DNA from: Rhodobacterales bacterium HKCCE4037
Lineage (GTDB): Bacteria; Pseudomonadota; Alphaproteobacteria; Rhodobacterales; Rhodobacteraceae
Length of the DNA stretch: 64,000 nucleotides
Reading direction: 5' to 3'
NCBI GenBank assembly: GCA_015689645.1
Contig: WVSM01000004.1
Coordinates: forward strand, 62,001-126,000
Shown here piece by piece: positions 9,047 through 17,939 of this stretch. The notes beneath the pieces were generated by a model. It did not search any database. It was not told where the DNA came from and saw nothing but the letters and a program-made list of their open reading frames with translations. How positions within the stretch are numbered: position 1 is the first letter of the stretch; every line of letters begins with the position of its first letter. The translations under genes were made by a program, and so were the position numbers.

Positions 9047-10128
9047 TCCGCCTGGAAAAGCGCCCCACCCCGTCGCGCGCCTGGTCGCTTGGCACGCCGG
9101 TTCTTGCCGTCCTGCTGACCATGATCGCGGGCGGCGCGATGTTCGCAGCACTAGGGCAGGATCCGTTCGAGACCATCCGCATCATCTTCTGGGACCCTTT
9201 GTTCCACGAACGCTTCGCCGCCTTCTCGCGCCCGCAACTGCTGGTGAAGGCCGGGCCGCTGATCCTGATCGCCATCGGCCTGTCGTTCGGGTTCCGGGCC
9301 GGTATCTGGAACATCGGGGCCGAGGGGCAATACATCGTCGGCGCGCTGTCCGGCGCGGCCTTCGGGCTCGCGTTCTACCCCTCCGAATCCGTCCTCCTGT
9401 TTCCCGGCATGATCCTTGCGGGCATCCTCGGCGGTCTCCTCTGGGCGATGATACCGGCGGTTCTGAAGGTCTTCGCCAATACCAACGAGATCCTTGTCTC
9501 CCTTCTGCTGGTCTACGTGGCCGAGGCGATGCTGGCCTCTGCCGCGACGGGCTGGTTGCGCAACCCTGACGGACAGGGGTTCCCCGGCTCGCGCAACCTG
9601 GCGCGTCACCCGGGCACCGACAACCCGGAGCTGTTCGCGGGCACGGGTATCCACTGGGGTGTTCTGGCGGCCTTCATCGCGGTCATCGCCGCCTATGTCC
9701 TGTTCCAGAAACACATGTTCGGCTACCAGATCAAACTGGCTGGCCAGGCCCCGCGCGCGGCACGGTTTTCCGGCGTGAACCCCGGGCGGATGGTGCTTCT
9801 GTGCCTCGGCATCTCGGGCGCGCTGGCCGGGGCCGCGGGCCTTTTCGAAGTCTCCGGTCCCGCCGGGCAGATCACCATCGACTTCAACGCAGGATACGGC
9901 TTCACCGCGATCATCGTGGCGTTCCTGGGGCGATTGCATCCGATCGGCATCCTGTTTGCAGGTCTCCTGATGGCGCTGACCTATATCGGCGGCGAACTGG
10001 CGCAGCTGATGCTGCAGGTCCCCGCCCCGGCTATCCAGGCCTTCCAGGGGATGCTGCTGTTCTTCCTTCTGGCGCTCGATGTCCTGTCGAATTACCGCAT
10101 CCGCATCGGAAGGGCGGCCGCCGCATGA
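9043..10128 (+). CDS. BMP-type ABC importer, permease 1
   Basis: 361 residues, BPD_transp_2 family (YufP-like). It has a long first membrane segment near residues 17-37, then the family block FRAGIWNIGAEGQYIVGAL, and several further hydrophobic segments ending in FQGMLLFFLLALDVLSNYRI. It overlaps the ATPase gene and the second permease gene by ATGA. Together the two permeases form the heterodimeric channel. The substrate should be the same purine compound suggested by the neighbouring xdhABC genes. Confidence 0.92.
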   Translation: MIRLEKRPTPSRAWSLGTPVLAVLLTMIAGGAMFAALGQDPFETIRIIFWDPLFHERFAAFSRPQLLVKAGPLILIAIGLSFGFRAGIWNIGAEGQYIVGALSGAAFGLAFYPSESVLLFPGMILAGILGGLLWAMIPAVLKVFANTNEILVSLLLVYVAEAMLASAATGWLRNPDGQGFPGSRNLARHPGTDNPELFAGTGIHWGVLAAFIAVIAAYVLFQKHMFGYQIKLAGQAPRAARFSGVNPGRMVLLCLGISGALAGAAGLFEVSGPAGQITIDFNAGYGFTAIIVAFLGRLHPIGILFAGLLMALTYIGGELAQLMLQVPAPAIQAFQGMLLFFLLALDVLSNYRIRIGRAAAA

Positions 10129-11090
10129 TCGTCGATCCCGTCACCCTGATCGTGGCCCTGATCACGATTTCAACGCCCGTGCTTCTGGCAGCCCTCGGCG
10201 AGTTGGTCGTCGAAAAATCCGGCGTTCTGAACCTCGGCGTCGAGGGGATGATGATTATGGGCGCGGTCTGCGGCTTCGTCACGGCGAACGAGGTGCATGG
10301 CTACGCGACGTTGCACGAGATTGTCTGGCTCGACCGGCTTGCGCCGACGCTGGCCTTCCTCGCGGGCATGGCCGGCGCGGCCGTGCTGAGCCTGATCTTC
10401 GCGTTTCTGACCCAATTCCTGATGTCGAACCAGGTCGCGACGGGCTTGGCGCTCACCCTTTTTGGTCTCGGCCTCGCGGCGCTTATCGGCGTCGGGTACG
10501 AAGGCCAGCCCATCCCCGAGGTGGCCAAGCCCCTGCCCGCTGCCCTGCGTGAGATTCCGGTCGTCGGCCCAATCCTGTTCAGCCATGACTTCGTGACCTA
10601 CCTCGCCATCTTTGCCGTCTTCGCGATCTGGTACGTGCTGCGCCACACAAGGATCGGCCTTGTCCTCAGGGCAGTCGGCGAAAGCCACGATGCGGCCCAT
10701 GCGCTTGGCTACAAGGTCGTGCGCATCCGTGTCGTTGCGATCCTCTTCGGCGGGGCGATGGCGGGGCTTGGCGGCGCGTTCCTCTCGGTTGTCTATGTCG
10801 AGAACTGGGTGCAGGGCATGACGGCGGGCGCAGGCTGGATCGCGCTCGCGCTGGTCGTCTTCGCGGCGTGGAAGCCGGGGCGCGTCCTGTTCGGCGCATG
10901 GCTGTTCGGCGGCATTGCCGCGCTGCAACTGCGACTGCAGGCGGCCGAGGTCGGGGTGCCCGTGGCGCTTCTGGACGCGTCGCCCTACCTCGTGACGATC
11001 ATCGTGCTGGTGGTGATGTCCTCGAACCGCGCCCGCGCGGCCCTGAACGCACCCGCGGCCCTCGGCAAGACCTTCCACGCAAGCGGATGA
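10125..11090 (+). CDS. BMP-type ABC importer, permease 2
   Basis: 321 residues from the ATG that overlaps the preceding stop (ATGATCGTC). It is a BPD_transp_2 permease (YufQ-like), with ALGELVVEKSGVLNLGVEG near residue 25 and about eight to nine hydrophobic segments. Longer in-frame extensions run through the upstream permease gene and give no membrane protein sequence, so they are rejected. It is followed by only ten bases before the channel-like gene. Confidence 0.93.
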   Translation: MIVDPVTLIVALITISTPVLLAALGELVVEKSGVLNLGVEGMMIMGAVCGFVTANEVHGYATLHEIVWLDRLAPTLAFLAGMAGAAVLSLIFAFLTQFLMSNQVATGLALTLFGLGLAALIGVGYEGQPIPEVAKPLPAALREIPVVGPILFSHDFVTYLAIFAVFAIWYVLRHTRIGLVLRAVGESHDAAHALGYKVVRIRVVAILFGGAMAGLGGAFLSVVYVENWVQGMTAGAGWIALALVVFAAWKPGRVLFGAWLFGGIAALQLRLQAAEVGVPVALLDASPYLVTIIVLVVMSSNRARAALNAPAALGKTFHASG

Positions 11091-11100
11091 GGGCCGGAGG

Positions 11101-11871
11101 ATGAAGCGCACGGATATCATTGCCATCCTCGACGGAGAAAACCCGCGCTTCGGACGCGGGATCGCGCTGTTCATCTACGGGCTGATCATCGCGTCCGCCG
11201 TGATCATCGCGCTGGAGACGCTGCCCGATCTCAGCCCGGCCATGAACAGCTTTCTCGTGATGTCCGAATTCGTGATCCTGTGCATCTTCGTCGTCGAATA
11301 CGTCCTGCGGTTGACCTGCTCGGAGAGCCCGCTGCGCTATGCGTTCAGCTTCTGGGGCCTCGTGGACTTCATCGCAATCGTTCCGGCGCTGCTGTTCCTG
11401 TTCCCCGACCTGACCTCCGTCCGGGCGCTCCGGCTTCTGCGCATCCTGCGGATCCTGAAACTGTTCAAGGCCAACCGTGCCCTCGACCGGATCGCCCGGG
11501 CCGTCAAACGCGCGCGGGCCGAATTCGGCATCTTCTTCTTCATCGCGGTCGTCGCGCTCTACCTCGCGGCGGTCGGGATCTATCATTTCGAACACGAGGC
11601 GCAGCCCGATGGCTTCTCCTCGATCCCCGAAAGCCTGTGGTGGGCCATCGCGACGCTGACCACCGTGGGCTACGGCGATGTCTATCCCATCACCACCGGC
11701 GGGCGTCTGTTCACCGGCATGGTCCTTCTGATCGGCATCGGCATCGTCGCCGTTCCGGCAGGACTGATCACGGCGGCGCTGGCCGAAGCGTCGCCGCTGA
11801 ACGAAAACGTGGACCCCGAGCAGGGGACCACAGAACCTTCAACCAATCCAACAGAGAGGGAATCCCAATGA
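11101..11871 (+). CDS. voltage-gated K+-channel-like six-TM protein
   Basis: 256 residues with the layout of a Kv-type subunit: S1 near residues 19-39, S2 near 50-70, S3 near 82-101, an S4-like segment (RALRLLRILRILKLFK, basic residue at every third position, about 109-123), S5 near 142-162, pore helix and selectivity filter TTVGYGD (187-193), and S6 near 203-225. There is no C-terminal regulatory domain. The filter sequence indicates K+ selectivity. It is placed between permease 2 and the binding-protein gene, overlapping the latter by ATGA, so it is co-transcribed with a purine importer, an unusual context. Confidence 0.9.
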   Translation: MKRTDIIAILDGENPRFGRGIALFIYGLIIASAVIIALETLPDLSPAMNSFLVMSEFVILCIFVVEYVLRLTCSESPLRYAFSFWGLVDFIAIVPALLFLFPDLTSVRALRLLRILRILKLFKANRALDRIARAVKRARAEFGIFFFIAVVALYLAAVGIYHFEHEAQPDGFSSIPESLWWAIATLTTVGYGDVYPITTGGRLFTGMVLLIGIGIVAVPAGLITAALAEASPLNENVDPEQGTTEPSTNPTERESQ

Positions 11872-12947
11872 GGACACTCACCAGACTTCTCGCCGGGGCC
11901 GCGCTGGCCACCGGCATCGCCGGCGCCGCGAGCGCACAGGACGATCCGTTCACGGTCGGCTTTGTCTACGTCGGCCCGACGGGCGACTTCGGCTGGACCT
12001 ACGAACACGATCAGGGCCGCCTTGCCGTGGAAGAAGAATACGGTGACGCGGTCGAGACCGTGTTTGCCGAAAGCGTGCCGGAAGGCCCGGATGCCGAGCG
12101 GGTGATCACCCAGATGATCCTCGGCGGGGCCGACATGATCTTTACCACGTCCTTCGGTTATGGCGAAGCCACCAACGCGGTTGCAGCGCAATTCCCGGAT
12201 GTCTATTTCGAGCATGCGACAGGCTACCTGCGCGAGCATCCCAACGTCTCGACCTACTCGGCCCGCTTCTACGAAGGCCGCGCCGTGATCGGCCACATCG
12301 CGGGCCACATGACCGAGTCGAACATCATCGGCTACATCGCCTCCTACCCGATCCCCGAAGTGATCCGGGGCATCAACTCCGCCTACCTGCACGCACGTGC
12401 GGTGAACCCGGATGTCGAGTTCCGCGTGGTCTGGGCCTACACCTGGTTCGACCCGGCGGCAGAGGGCGAGGCCGCGCAGGCGCTGATCGACGCGGGCGCT
12501 GACGTGATCATGCAGCACACCGATTCCACCGCGCCGCAGGCCATCGCGGAAGAAGCTGGCGTCATCACCTTCGGTCAGGCGTCCGACATGTATCAATTCG
12601 CACCGCGCCCGCGCGTGTCCTCGATCATCGACGATTGGGCGCCCTACTACATCCGCCGCGTTGGCGAGGCGATGGAAGGCACCTGGGAACAGGCTGACAC
12701 CTGGGACGGGATCGGCGCCGGCATGGTCGGCATCGGCGAGATGACCGACGCGATCCCCGAAGAGGTCCGCGCCTCTGCAACCGAGTTGATGGAACGGATC
12801 GCGTCGGGCGAATACCACCCGTTCACCGGCCCGATCAACATGCAGGACGGCTCGGCCTGGCTGGCTGAAGGCGAAATCGCCGATGACGGCACGCTTGCGG
12901 GCATGGATTTCTATGTCGAAGGCATCACGGGCGAAATCCCGAACTGA
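11868..12947 (+). CDS. BMP-family periplasmic purine/nucleoside-binding protein
   Basis: 359 residues, Bmp/PnrA-like. A Sec signal peptide ends at AGAASAQDD; there is no lipobox cysteine, so the protein should be soluble periplasmic. Family blocks include GFVYVGPTGDFGWTYEHDQG and IFTTSFGYGE. A GAGAGGG ribosome binding site precedes the ATG, which overlaps the channel stop. It delivers substrate to the permeases encoded upstream. A strong terminator follows directly, so this is the end of the xdh transport operon. Confidence 0.94.
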   Translation: MRTLTRLLAGAALATGIAGAASAQDDPFTVGFVYVGPTGDFGWTYEHDQGRLAVEEEYGDAVETVFAESVPEGPDAERVITQMILGGADMIFTTSFGYGEATNAVAAQFPDVYFEHATGYLREHPNVSTYSARFYEGRAVIGHIAGHMTESNIIGYIASYPIPEVIRGINSAYLHARAVNPDVEFRVVWAYTWFDPAAEGEAAQALIDAGADVIMQHTDSTAPQAIAEEAGVITFGQASDMYQFAPRPRVSSIIDDWAPYYIRRVGEAMEGTWEQADTWDGIGAGMVGIGEMTDAIPEEVRASATELMERIASGEYHPFTGPINMQDGSAWLAEGEIADDGTLAGMDFYVEGITGEIPN

Positions 12948-12970
12948 CCTGCCTTCAGGTTTCACGGACA

Positions 12971-12996
12971 CGGCCCGCCCCACGGCGGGCCGTTTT
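12971..12996 (+). terminator. rho-independent terminator after the purine operon
   Basis: Nine-base perfect stem CGGCCCGCC / GGCGGGCCG with a four-base loop (CCAC), followed by TTTT. It lies 23 bases after the stop of the binding-protein gene. Confidence 0.85.
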
Positions 12997-13116
12997 CGTA
13001 TGAGGACACAAGGAGTCCGGCGGAATCAATTGGCCCTCCGAAGAGGCAAGGCGCGGCGGCGCTCTCCGTGGCGGAGACCCCTTGCCCGGCGGCGCATCCC
13101 GTGCGACGCCTTCGCC

Positions 13117-14196
13117 ATGACTTACGATTTTCTTGTGATCGGCGGCGGGATTGCCGGAACCTCCGCCGGGGCGGCCCTGACCGCACTTGGCTCCGTCTGT
13201 CTTCTGGAAGCGGAACAGGCGCTCGCATACCACACGTCCGGCCGATCCGCCGCGCTGTACGAGGCGCAATACGGCCTGCCGTCGACGACCGCGTTGAACC
13301 GGGCCTCGCGCGAGGTTCATGAAACGCTCGACGGCGGCATGTTGTCACCGCGCGGGCTGATGCTTCTGGCAGCGGCCGGGGACGAAGACGCGTTCGAGAT
13401 CGACGTCAGAAAGATGCATCTCGACCGGCTCAGCCCCGCCGAGGCGCAGGACATGGTGCCGATCCTCGACACCGGACACATCATTGCGGCCGCGCACCAT
13501 GCCGACGCTTGGGACATCGACACCGATCGCATGGTGCAGGTCTTCGCCCGGCAGATTCGCGCGAACGGGACCGTGCAGACGGGCGCATCGGTCACAGACA
13601 TCGCGCGTACTGCGACCGGTTGGACGGTCACCGCAGGCAACGCGACGCACGACGCCCGCGTCCTGGTCAACGCCGCAGGGTCGTGGGCAGATTCCATCGC
13701 GACCATGGCGGGCATCGCGCCTCTCGGCCTGATGCCGCTGCGCCGATCCATGGCGCGGATGCCTGCACCGGGGGGGCATGACGTCTCTGGCTGGCCGATG
13801 CTCTTCGGTGTGGGCGAAAGCTGGTATGCCAAGGCGGATGCCGGCGCCTGGCTGGTCTCTCCGGCCGAGGAAGACCCGGTCGACCAGCCGCATGATGCCT
13901 ATGCAGACGACATGGTGCTGGCCGAGGGCATCGCCCGCTACCAGCCCTTCGTGACAGAAGAGGTCACGCGCGTCACCTCCACCTGGGCTGGATTGCGCAC
14001 TTTCGCGCCCGACCGCAACCTCGTGATCGGACCGGACCCGGCCGATCCCTCGTTCCTGTGGACCGCCGGACAGGGCGGATACGGGTTCCAGACCGCACCG
14101 GCAGCTGCCGCGCTGCTGGCCGATCTGGCGGGCGGACGAACGCCCGTCCTTGACGCCGAGACGGTGGCGCAGCTGTCGCCCTCACGTTTCCGTTAG
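13117..14196 (+). CDS. FAD-dependent D-amino-acid dehydrogenase, DauA-like
   Basis: 359 residues from ATG 13117. The dinucleotide-binding motif VIGGGIAGTSAG starts at residue 7, and TSGRSAALYEAQYG follows, as in D-arginine dehydrogenase (DauA) of Pseudomonas. The C-terminal part has TWAGLRTFAPDRNLVIGPD and GQGGYGFQTAPA, which match DauA closely in position. It probably oxidises a D-amino acid to the 2-oxo acid, passing electrons to the respiratory chain; the substrate is not fixed. Upstream in-frame sequence lies across the operon terminator, so the later ATG is used. Its own promoter must lie in 12997-13116. Confidence 0.85.
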   Translation: MTYDFLVIGGGIAGTSAGAALTALGSVCLLEAEQALAYHTSGRSAALYEAQYGLPSTTALNRASREVHETLDGGMLSPRGLMLLAAAGDEDAFEIDVRKMHLDRLSPAEAQDMVPILDTGHIIAAAHHADAWDIDTDRMVQVFARQIRANGTVQTGASVTDIARTATGWTVTAGNATHDARVLVNAAGSWADSIATMAGIAPLGLMPLRRSMARMPAPGGHDVSGWPMLFGVGESWYAKADAGAWLVSPAEEDPVDQPHDAYADDMVLAEGIARYQPFVTEEVTRVTSTWAGLRTFAPDRNLVIGPDPADPSFLWTAGQGGYGFQTAPAAAALLADLAGGRTPVLDAETVAQLSPSRFR

Positions 14197-14379
14197 TCCG
14201 GGGAACTGGCATTCCGATTGAACCCATGCCGAAACGGCAACGTCTGAAGGGATTGCGCGCGGTCGTTTCATCTTGTCTCGTCGGCAATCCTTCGCGAGGG
14301 ATAACAGGTCCGGAAACCCCGCGCTTGCAGCCACCGCGCACGGCATTATCTTGTTTCGCAACCTAACCTGGAGAGAGAC

Positions 14380-14838
14380 ATGTCCCATCTCACGCTCCGC
14401 GCGGCCTGTATCGCCGCGCTGCTGACCGTGCCCGCCACCGCCGCCTTTGCGCAATCCGAGCTTGACCGTTTCGAAGCCGCGAGCGAACGCGTGACCGCGC
14501 TGACATATCAAGGCATTGCTGCCCAATACGGTGTCGACGCATCGGTCTTCCCTGATGCCGCGTGGGACCGGCCCATGCGCCGCGCCGGTCGCTGCATCCT
14601 GCGCGCCTATGAAAGCGAAGTCGGCTCGGATGGCGTCGAGGTGTTCCTCAGCGGGTTCGAGACGGCAGTGCAATCCGCCTCGCCGACCGCGATCCTCGAC
14701 GGCTCGTTCTCGGGCCAGTTGCCCGAGGGTCTGACCCAGCAGCGCCAGCAGCAGATCGCCAACGAATGCGGAATGCTGGAGCTTGAAATGACCCGCCTCG
14801 CCGAATCCGGCGTCCTGCAAGCGTTGCAGAACCAATGA
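14380..14838 (+). CDS. periplasmic protein of unknown function, paralogue A
   Basis: 152 residues; cleavable signal peptide ending AAFAQSE. After it the mature protein reads ELDRFEAASERV, WDRPMRRAGRCILRAY and, near the end, ANECGMLELEMTRLAESGVLQAL. The next gene encodes a protein with the same pattern, including two aligned cysteines (about residues 72 and 128). The pair probably forms a disulfide in the periplasm. GGAGAGAGAC precedes the ATG. No known family is recognised. The stop overlaps the paralogue start by ATGA. Confidence 0.8.
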   Translation: MSHLTLRAACIAALLTVPATAAFAQSELDRFEAASERVTALTYQGIAAQYGVDASVFPDAAWDRPMRRAGRCILRAYESEVGSDGVEVFLSGFETAVQSASPTAILDGSFSGQLPEGLTQQRQQQIANECGMLELEMTRLAESGVLQALQNQ

Positions 14839-15284
14839 TCCGCGCTCTCGCCATAGGCACCGCCCTTGCCCTCCTGCCCCTGGCCGCTTCGGCGCAATCG
14901 ACGTTCGAGCGCTTCGAAGCCGTCGCTGTCGCCATGAACGGCATGATGAACGAAGCTTTCATTGCCGAGATTCCGGCCCTTGAAGGCAACCTGCCCGATC
15001 CGGAGTGGGACGAACCCATGCGCGAGGCCTACACCTGCATGTACGACGGTTACGTCGAACGTGTGGGCGAGGAACCGGTCGCCGAAATGGTCACGCAGAT
15101 GGAAGTGATGCTGGAGACGATGGATCCGGCAGAGCTTCTGGATGGTGGTGCAGCGGTCGAGAACCCGGACGGCATCTCCGACGAGGAGGCGCTGGAAATC
15201 GTCGAGGGCTGCAACCTGATGGCGGTCTTCATGGCGCGGATGGCCGAATCCGGCGCCATGCAGATCATGATGCAACAGCAGTGA
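14835..15284 (+). CDS. periplasmic protein of unknown function, paralogue B
   Basis: 149 residues; signal peptide ends at AASAQST. It aligns along its length with paralogue A: TFERFEAVAVAM, WDEPMREAYTCMYDGYVERV, and VEGCNLMAVFMARMAESGAMQ. Both have one cysteine after the W-D-x-P-M-R motif and one in the ECG/GCN position. The C-terminus is Met/Gln-rich (MQIMMQQQ). Tandem duplication with coupled translation suggests that both act together. Function unknown. Confidence 0.8.
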   Translation: MIRALAIGTALALLPLAASAQSTFERFEAVAVAMNGMMNEAFIAEIPALEGNLPDPEWDEPMREAYTCMYDGYVERVGEEPVAEMVTQMEVMLETMDPAELLDGGAAVENPDGISDEEALEIVEGCNLMAVFMARMAESGAMQIMMQQQ

Positions 15285-15949
15285 GCGACGCCCCGCCCAA
15301 ACGCGGGCCCGACAAGCATTATGCCGACGGGGCCTATTCCGATGGGCGCCTGTCGGCACCTGCGGCGCTCCGGAATCGTGACGTGATCGCTGAGGCTTTG
15401 GCTCAGATCGCACCGGAACGGGGCCGCGCGCTCGAAATTGCGTCGGGCACGGGTGAGCATGTGATCCGCTTCGCACCTGCCATGCCGGGCCTGACATGGC
15501 AGCCGACCGATCCCGCCCCGGACCGCCGCGCCTCCATCGCGGCCTGGATCGAGGCCGAGCCAGCGCCCAACATACTCCCGCCCCACGATCTCGATGCCTG
15601 CGCGCCCGGGTGGGCCGCAACGCTTCACGAACCGGCGGACCTCATCTTTCTTGCAAACTTGCTGCATCTCGTAACCGAAGACGAAGCGCGCGTTTGCCTG
15701 TCGGAAATGGCCAAGGCGCTCAACCCCGGCGGATGCGCTGCCATCTACGGCCCATTCCTGCGCCACGGAACGACGACAAGCGAAGGAGACGCTTCCTTCG
15801 ACGCCCGCATCCGTGCCGAGAATCCCGACCATGGCTACAAGGATGTCGATTGGGTCATGGGCTTATGGGCCGACTGCGGCCTGATCTGTGAAACGCCCCG
15901 TTCCATGCCCGCGAACAACCTGTTCCTCGTGGGCCGGAAGCCTATCTGA
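15281..15949 (+). CDS. SAM-dependent methyltransferase, DUF938 family
   Basis: 222 residues from a GTG that overlaps the upstream stop (GTGA). The family N-terminus AALRNRDVIAEALAQIAPE is followed by motif I ALEIASGTGEHVIRFA, WQPTDPAP, and LIFLANLLHLVTEDEA. The C-terminus YKDVDWVMGLWADCGL is also typical of DUF938. These are class I methyltransferases of unknown substrate. A longer frame reaching back to 15005 lies inside paralogue B and has no homology, so it is not part of this gene. Confidence 0.88.
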   Translation: MSDAPPKRGPDKHYADGAYSDGRLSAPAALRNRDVIAEALAQIAPERGRALEIASGTGEHVIRFAPAMPGLTWQPTDPAPDRRASIAAWIEAEPAPNILPPHDLDACAPGWAATLHEPADLIFLANLLHLVTEDEARVCLSEMAKALNPGGCAAIYGPFLRHGTTTSEGDASFDARIRAENPDHGYKDVDWVMGLWADCGLICETPRSMPANNLFLVGRKPI

Positions 15950-16086
15950 GCGTAACGACGCGAGAACGTAACGTAACGGAAGGAAAGCTTTCGTTTTCCC
16001 CAGACGCGGGTTTAAGGTCGGCGAAATTGACGAAGCTGGTTTCCTGTTCCCCTTTGATCGGCAACCAAATTTGATAACAGGCGGCA

Positions 16087-17925
16087 ATGACAACCGAATT
16101 TGCACCAGAAGGTTTGTTCGCACTTCTCAAGGGCCACGCGCTCGCACGCCTGCCGCAGACGCCAGTCGAGCGCGGCACGAAGCTGCTGACCGAAGGGTCG
16201 GAAGCCAAGGCCATGTATCTCGTGGAATCCGGACGGTTCCGGGTCGAGCGTGGTGGCGTGGACCTGGCCGAGATCGGCGCCGGGTCGGTGATCGGAGAAA
16301 TCGGCTTCCTGACCGGTGGAACGCGAACCGCGGATGTGGTGGCCGCGCGCGACAGCGTCGTCTACCGCATCGACCGCCCGGCCTATGACCAGCTTTGCAA
16401 CGACGTCGACGGGCTGCCGCAGGCGATTGCCGCGGAACTGGCCGAACGACTGAACAAGACCTCCGCCCGCGTGGTGCCTGACCCGGGCCGCCCCCCGGCG
16501 CGCACCTTCTGCATCCTGCCCTGCGCCGGTGCGCCCCTGCCCGACCGCTTCCTGCCGGACCTGACCCGGGCGATCGCCGCGCATCACACGGTCGCACTGG
16601 TGACCGAGGCCGACCTCCGCGCCGCACTCGGCGACCGCGCAGATCCGGCCACGCCCGAGGCCATCGCATGGATGAACGCGCAGGAACGCAATGCGCAGAT
16701 CGTTCTGTTCGTCGCCAATCCCGATGCCTCCGACTGGTCCCGCGCCGCTCTGAAGCAGGCCGATCAGGCGGTCTTCGTGGCGCAGGCGATCAACTACCGG
16801 GCGCCTTCGGAGATCGAGTCTTTCGCCCTCCAGATCCTGCCGGAAAGCCAACGCCGCCTCGTCCTGTTGCACCCGCATAGGATGCAGAAGGCTGCCGGCA
16901 CGGGCCGCTGGCTCGACAGCCGCCCGGTCTTCCTGCACCACCATGTCGCCCTGACCGGCGGCGACGGCGACATTGCCCGGCTCGGCCGGTTCCTCGCGGG
17001 GCGCGCCATCGGCATGGTCCTGTCGGGCGGCGGGGCCTTTGGCGTGGCCCACGTCGGCGTTTTCCGCGCCATGGCCGAGGCCGGGTTCCCGGTCGATATC
17101 GTCGGCGGCACATCCGTCGGCTCCGCCATGGCCGGTGCCTTCGCCCTCGGTGTCCCTGCCGAGGAAATCGGAACACGGGTCGAAAAGATCTTCGTCAAAT
17201 CCGGCGCCATGCGCCGCATCACCGTGCCGAAATTCGCGTTCCTCGATCACAAGGTGCTCGATGCCGCGCTGGAGGAGCATTACCACGCGGACCCGATCGA
17301 AGATCTGTGGACGCCGTTCTACGCCGTCGCCGCCGACCTCTCGTCGATGGAAAAGACGGTGATCCGCCGCGGCCCGTTGTGGGAGGCGATCCGCGCCTCG
17401 TCGGCCATTCCCGGAGTGTTGCCGCCCTTCTTCTCCCGCGATGGGCGGATGCTGGTGGATGGCGGCTGCATCGACAACATGCCGTTCCGCACCATGCACG
17501 GCCTCAAGACCGGGCCGAACGTCATTGTGAACGTGCAGAAGGCCACCAACAAGCTGGTGCACGTGGATTACAATTCCCTTCCCGGCCGCGCCGAACTTTT
17601 GCGCAAGACGGTTCTGCCCTTCGGCAACAAGGCCGGCCCCCGCGTGCCCGGCGTGATCTCGACCGTGATGCGGTCGCTGCTGGTGGGGCAAGCCAACCTG
17701 ATGGCCAACCTGAACGACACCGACCTGATGATCCGCCCGCCCGGATTGAAAGGTGCTGGGTTCCTGGCCTGGAACCAGCACAGGCTGTTCTACGAAATGG
17801 CCTACAAGCATGCCTCGGAAGTGTTCGCGGGGAAAACGGAATGGCGCGCTGAAACCGCTCTGGCCGCACTTCGCCAAGCGGCGGTCGGGATCGCCCCGTC
17901 ATCCAATATCGAAGGCGCGGCGTGA
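16087..17925 (+). CDS. cyclic-nucleotide-binding patatin-like phospholipase
   Basis: 612 residues, architecture like a minimal neuropathy-target-esterase. Residues about 5-120 form a cyclic-nucleotide-binding (CAP-like) domain (GTKLLTEGSEAKAMYLVESG, IGEIGFLTGGTRTADVVA). A middle region of about 170 residues follows. The patatin domain starts at MVLSGGGAFGVAHVGVF (oxyanion hole, about 310), with nucleophile Ser about 343 in GGTSVGS and catalytic Asp about 458 in VDGGCIDNMPF. It likely hydrolyses phospholipid or lysophospholipid acyl esters at the membrane. The CNB domain lacks an obvious PRTA cyclic-nucleotide loop (it reads GGTRTAD), so cAMP binding is uncertain. Confidence 0.9.
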   Translation: MTTEFAPEGLFALLKGHALARLPQTPVERGTKLLTEGSEAKAMYLVESGRFRVERGGVDLAEIGAGSVIGEIGFLTGGTRTADVVAARDSVVYRIDRPAYDQLCNDVDGLPQAIAAELAERLNKTSARVVPDPGRPPARTFCILPCAGAPLPDRFLPDLTRAIAAHHTVALVTEADLRAALGDRADPATPEAIAWMNAQERNAQIVLFVANPDASDWSRAALKQADQAVFVAQAINYRAPSEIESFALQILPESQRRLVLLHPHRMQKAAGTGRWLDSRPVFLHHHVALTGGDGDIARLGRFLAGRAIGMVLSGGGAFGVAHVGVFRAMAEAGFPVDIVGGTSVGSAMAGAFALGVPAEEIGTRVEKIFVKSGAMRRITVPKFAFLDHKVLDAALEEHYHADPIEDLWTPFYAVAADLSSMEKTVIRRGPLWEAIRASSAIPGVLPPFFSRDGRMLVDGGCIDNMPFRTMHGLKTGPNVIVNVQKATNKLVHVDYNSLPGRAELLRKTVLPFGNKAGPRVPGVISTVMRSLLVGQANLMANLNDTDLMIRPPGLKGAGFLAWNQHRLFYEMAYKHASEVFAGKTEWRAETALAALRQAAVGIAPSSNIEGAA

Positions 17926-17939
17926 ACAGGTCGGCGTTC

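Noticed and set aside
14263-14275. GTTTCATCTTGTC, similar to the repeat core
   Set aside because: Only about ten bases match and the rest of the core and hairpins are missing, so chance is likely.
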